Assembly (NCBI GenBank): GCA_045636705.1
Contig: JAZTYA010000007.1
Coordinates: 1-30,534 of the forward strand
Length of the DNA stretch: 30,534 nt
Origin: SFWF01 sp045636705
GTDB lineage: Bacteria; Bacillota; Clostridia; Oscillospirales; Acutalibacteraceae
Direction: 5' to 3'
Every line of letters starts with the position of its first letter. The stretch's first letter is position 1. Positions 30,444 through 30,534 of this stretch are shown piece after piece. The notes beneath the pieces are model-generated. The model ran no database searches and had not been told where the DNA came from. It saw nothing but the letters and a program-made list of their open reading frames with translations. The translations under genes were made by a program, and so were the position numbers.

Positions 30444-30533
30444 GGAGAAGTCGCGTAGCCCGGTCGAGCGCGCACGATTGGAAATCGTGTAACCATTACA
30501 AGTGGTTCGAGGGTTCGAATCCCTCCTTCTCCG
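30444..30533 (+). tRNA. tRNA-Ser (GGA)
   Basis: Acceptor stem GGAGAAG/CTTCTCC (30444-30450/30526-30532), discriminator G30533. Anticodon stem CACGA/TCGTG holds loop TTGGAAA, anticodon GGA at 30480-30482. The long variable arm (AACCA...TGGTT) is the class II hallmark of serine tRNAs, and the T arm is GAGGG-TTCGAAT-CCCTC. The window ends one base later, so an encoded CCA cannot be judged. It decodes UCC/UCU codons. Confidence 0.96.
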
Positions 30534-30534
30534 C

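Noticed and set aside
1..30534. CRISPR arrays, rRNA genes, insertion sequences
   Set aside because: No regularly spaced direct repeats of 25-40 bases, no rRNA sequence, and no transposase frame were seen on reading through both strands.

Overview
The window is a 30.5 kb piece of a low-GC Gram-positive (Bacillota) genome, most likely class Clostridia in the Oscillospirales/Ruminococcus-like gut group. Supporting evidence is a SCIFF peptide with its radical-SAM maturase (essentially a Clostridia marker), a type III glutamine synthetase, RNase Y, a tandem glycine riboswitch, strong AGGAGG ribosome binding sites and sharp TTGACA/TATAAT promoters with many U-tailed hairpin terminators. The first 30 bases look like sequencing adapter, so the left edge is a contig end and thrS is cut there.

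Layout. 31-870: 3' part of thrS, convergent with glnN (type III glutamine synthetase, minus). 3156-7852: a maltodextrin/oligosaccharide uptake operon (lipoprotein binding protein, two permeases, 4-alpha-glucanotransferase) with no ATPase gene. 7864-12290: a run of an EIIC-like membrane protein, endonuclease III, a TcdA-like E1 enzyme and a PhoB/PhoR-type two-component system. 12295-14219: a Na+/phosphate cotransporter with a PhoU domain, preceded by two TTAACA repeats 11 bp apart that resemble a Pho box. 14222-15945: RNase Y (minus) with a structured leader. 16025-19778: a type Ic aminotransferase, then secD and secF. 19786-21518: a histidine phosphatase, a RuvX/YqgF nuclease and a LOG-family hydrolase. 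21515-24738: the SCIFF locus (peptide, terminator, maturase, two membrane proteins).

24769-27834 is a more accessory stretch: a DUF4143-type ATPase (minus), a SLOG-like protein preceded by a strikingly structured RNA leader, and a probable orphan toxin/immunity pair. 27837-30240, minus strand: a ferritin-like helical protein and an AGCS alanine/glycine:cation symporter under a tandem glycine riboswitch with its own promoter and terminator. The window ends with tRNA-Ser(GGA).

The most interesting items are: (i) the structured leader at 26176-26361, whose 12-bp closing helix starts at the predicted transcription start and which ends in two mutually exclusive hairpins and seven T; (ii) an atypical SCIFF peptide in which the fourth family cysteine (position 32) is serine and a replacement cysteine sits at position 46; (iii) the two membrane genes packed behind the SCIFF maturase; (iv) the Pho-box-like repeats tying the two-component system to the phosphate transporter; (v) 10-bp-phased TGTAA repeats between glnN and the sugar operon; (vi) the adapter remnant at the left edge. 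Family assignments are from recognition of the translated sequence only; no database search was run.
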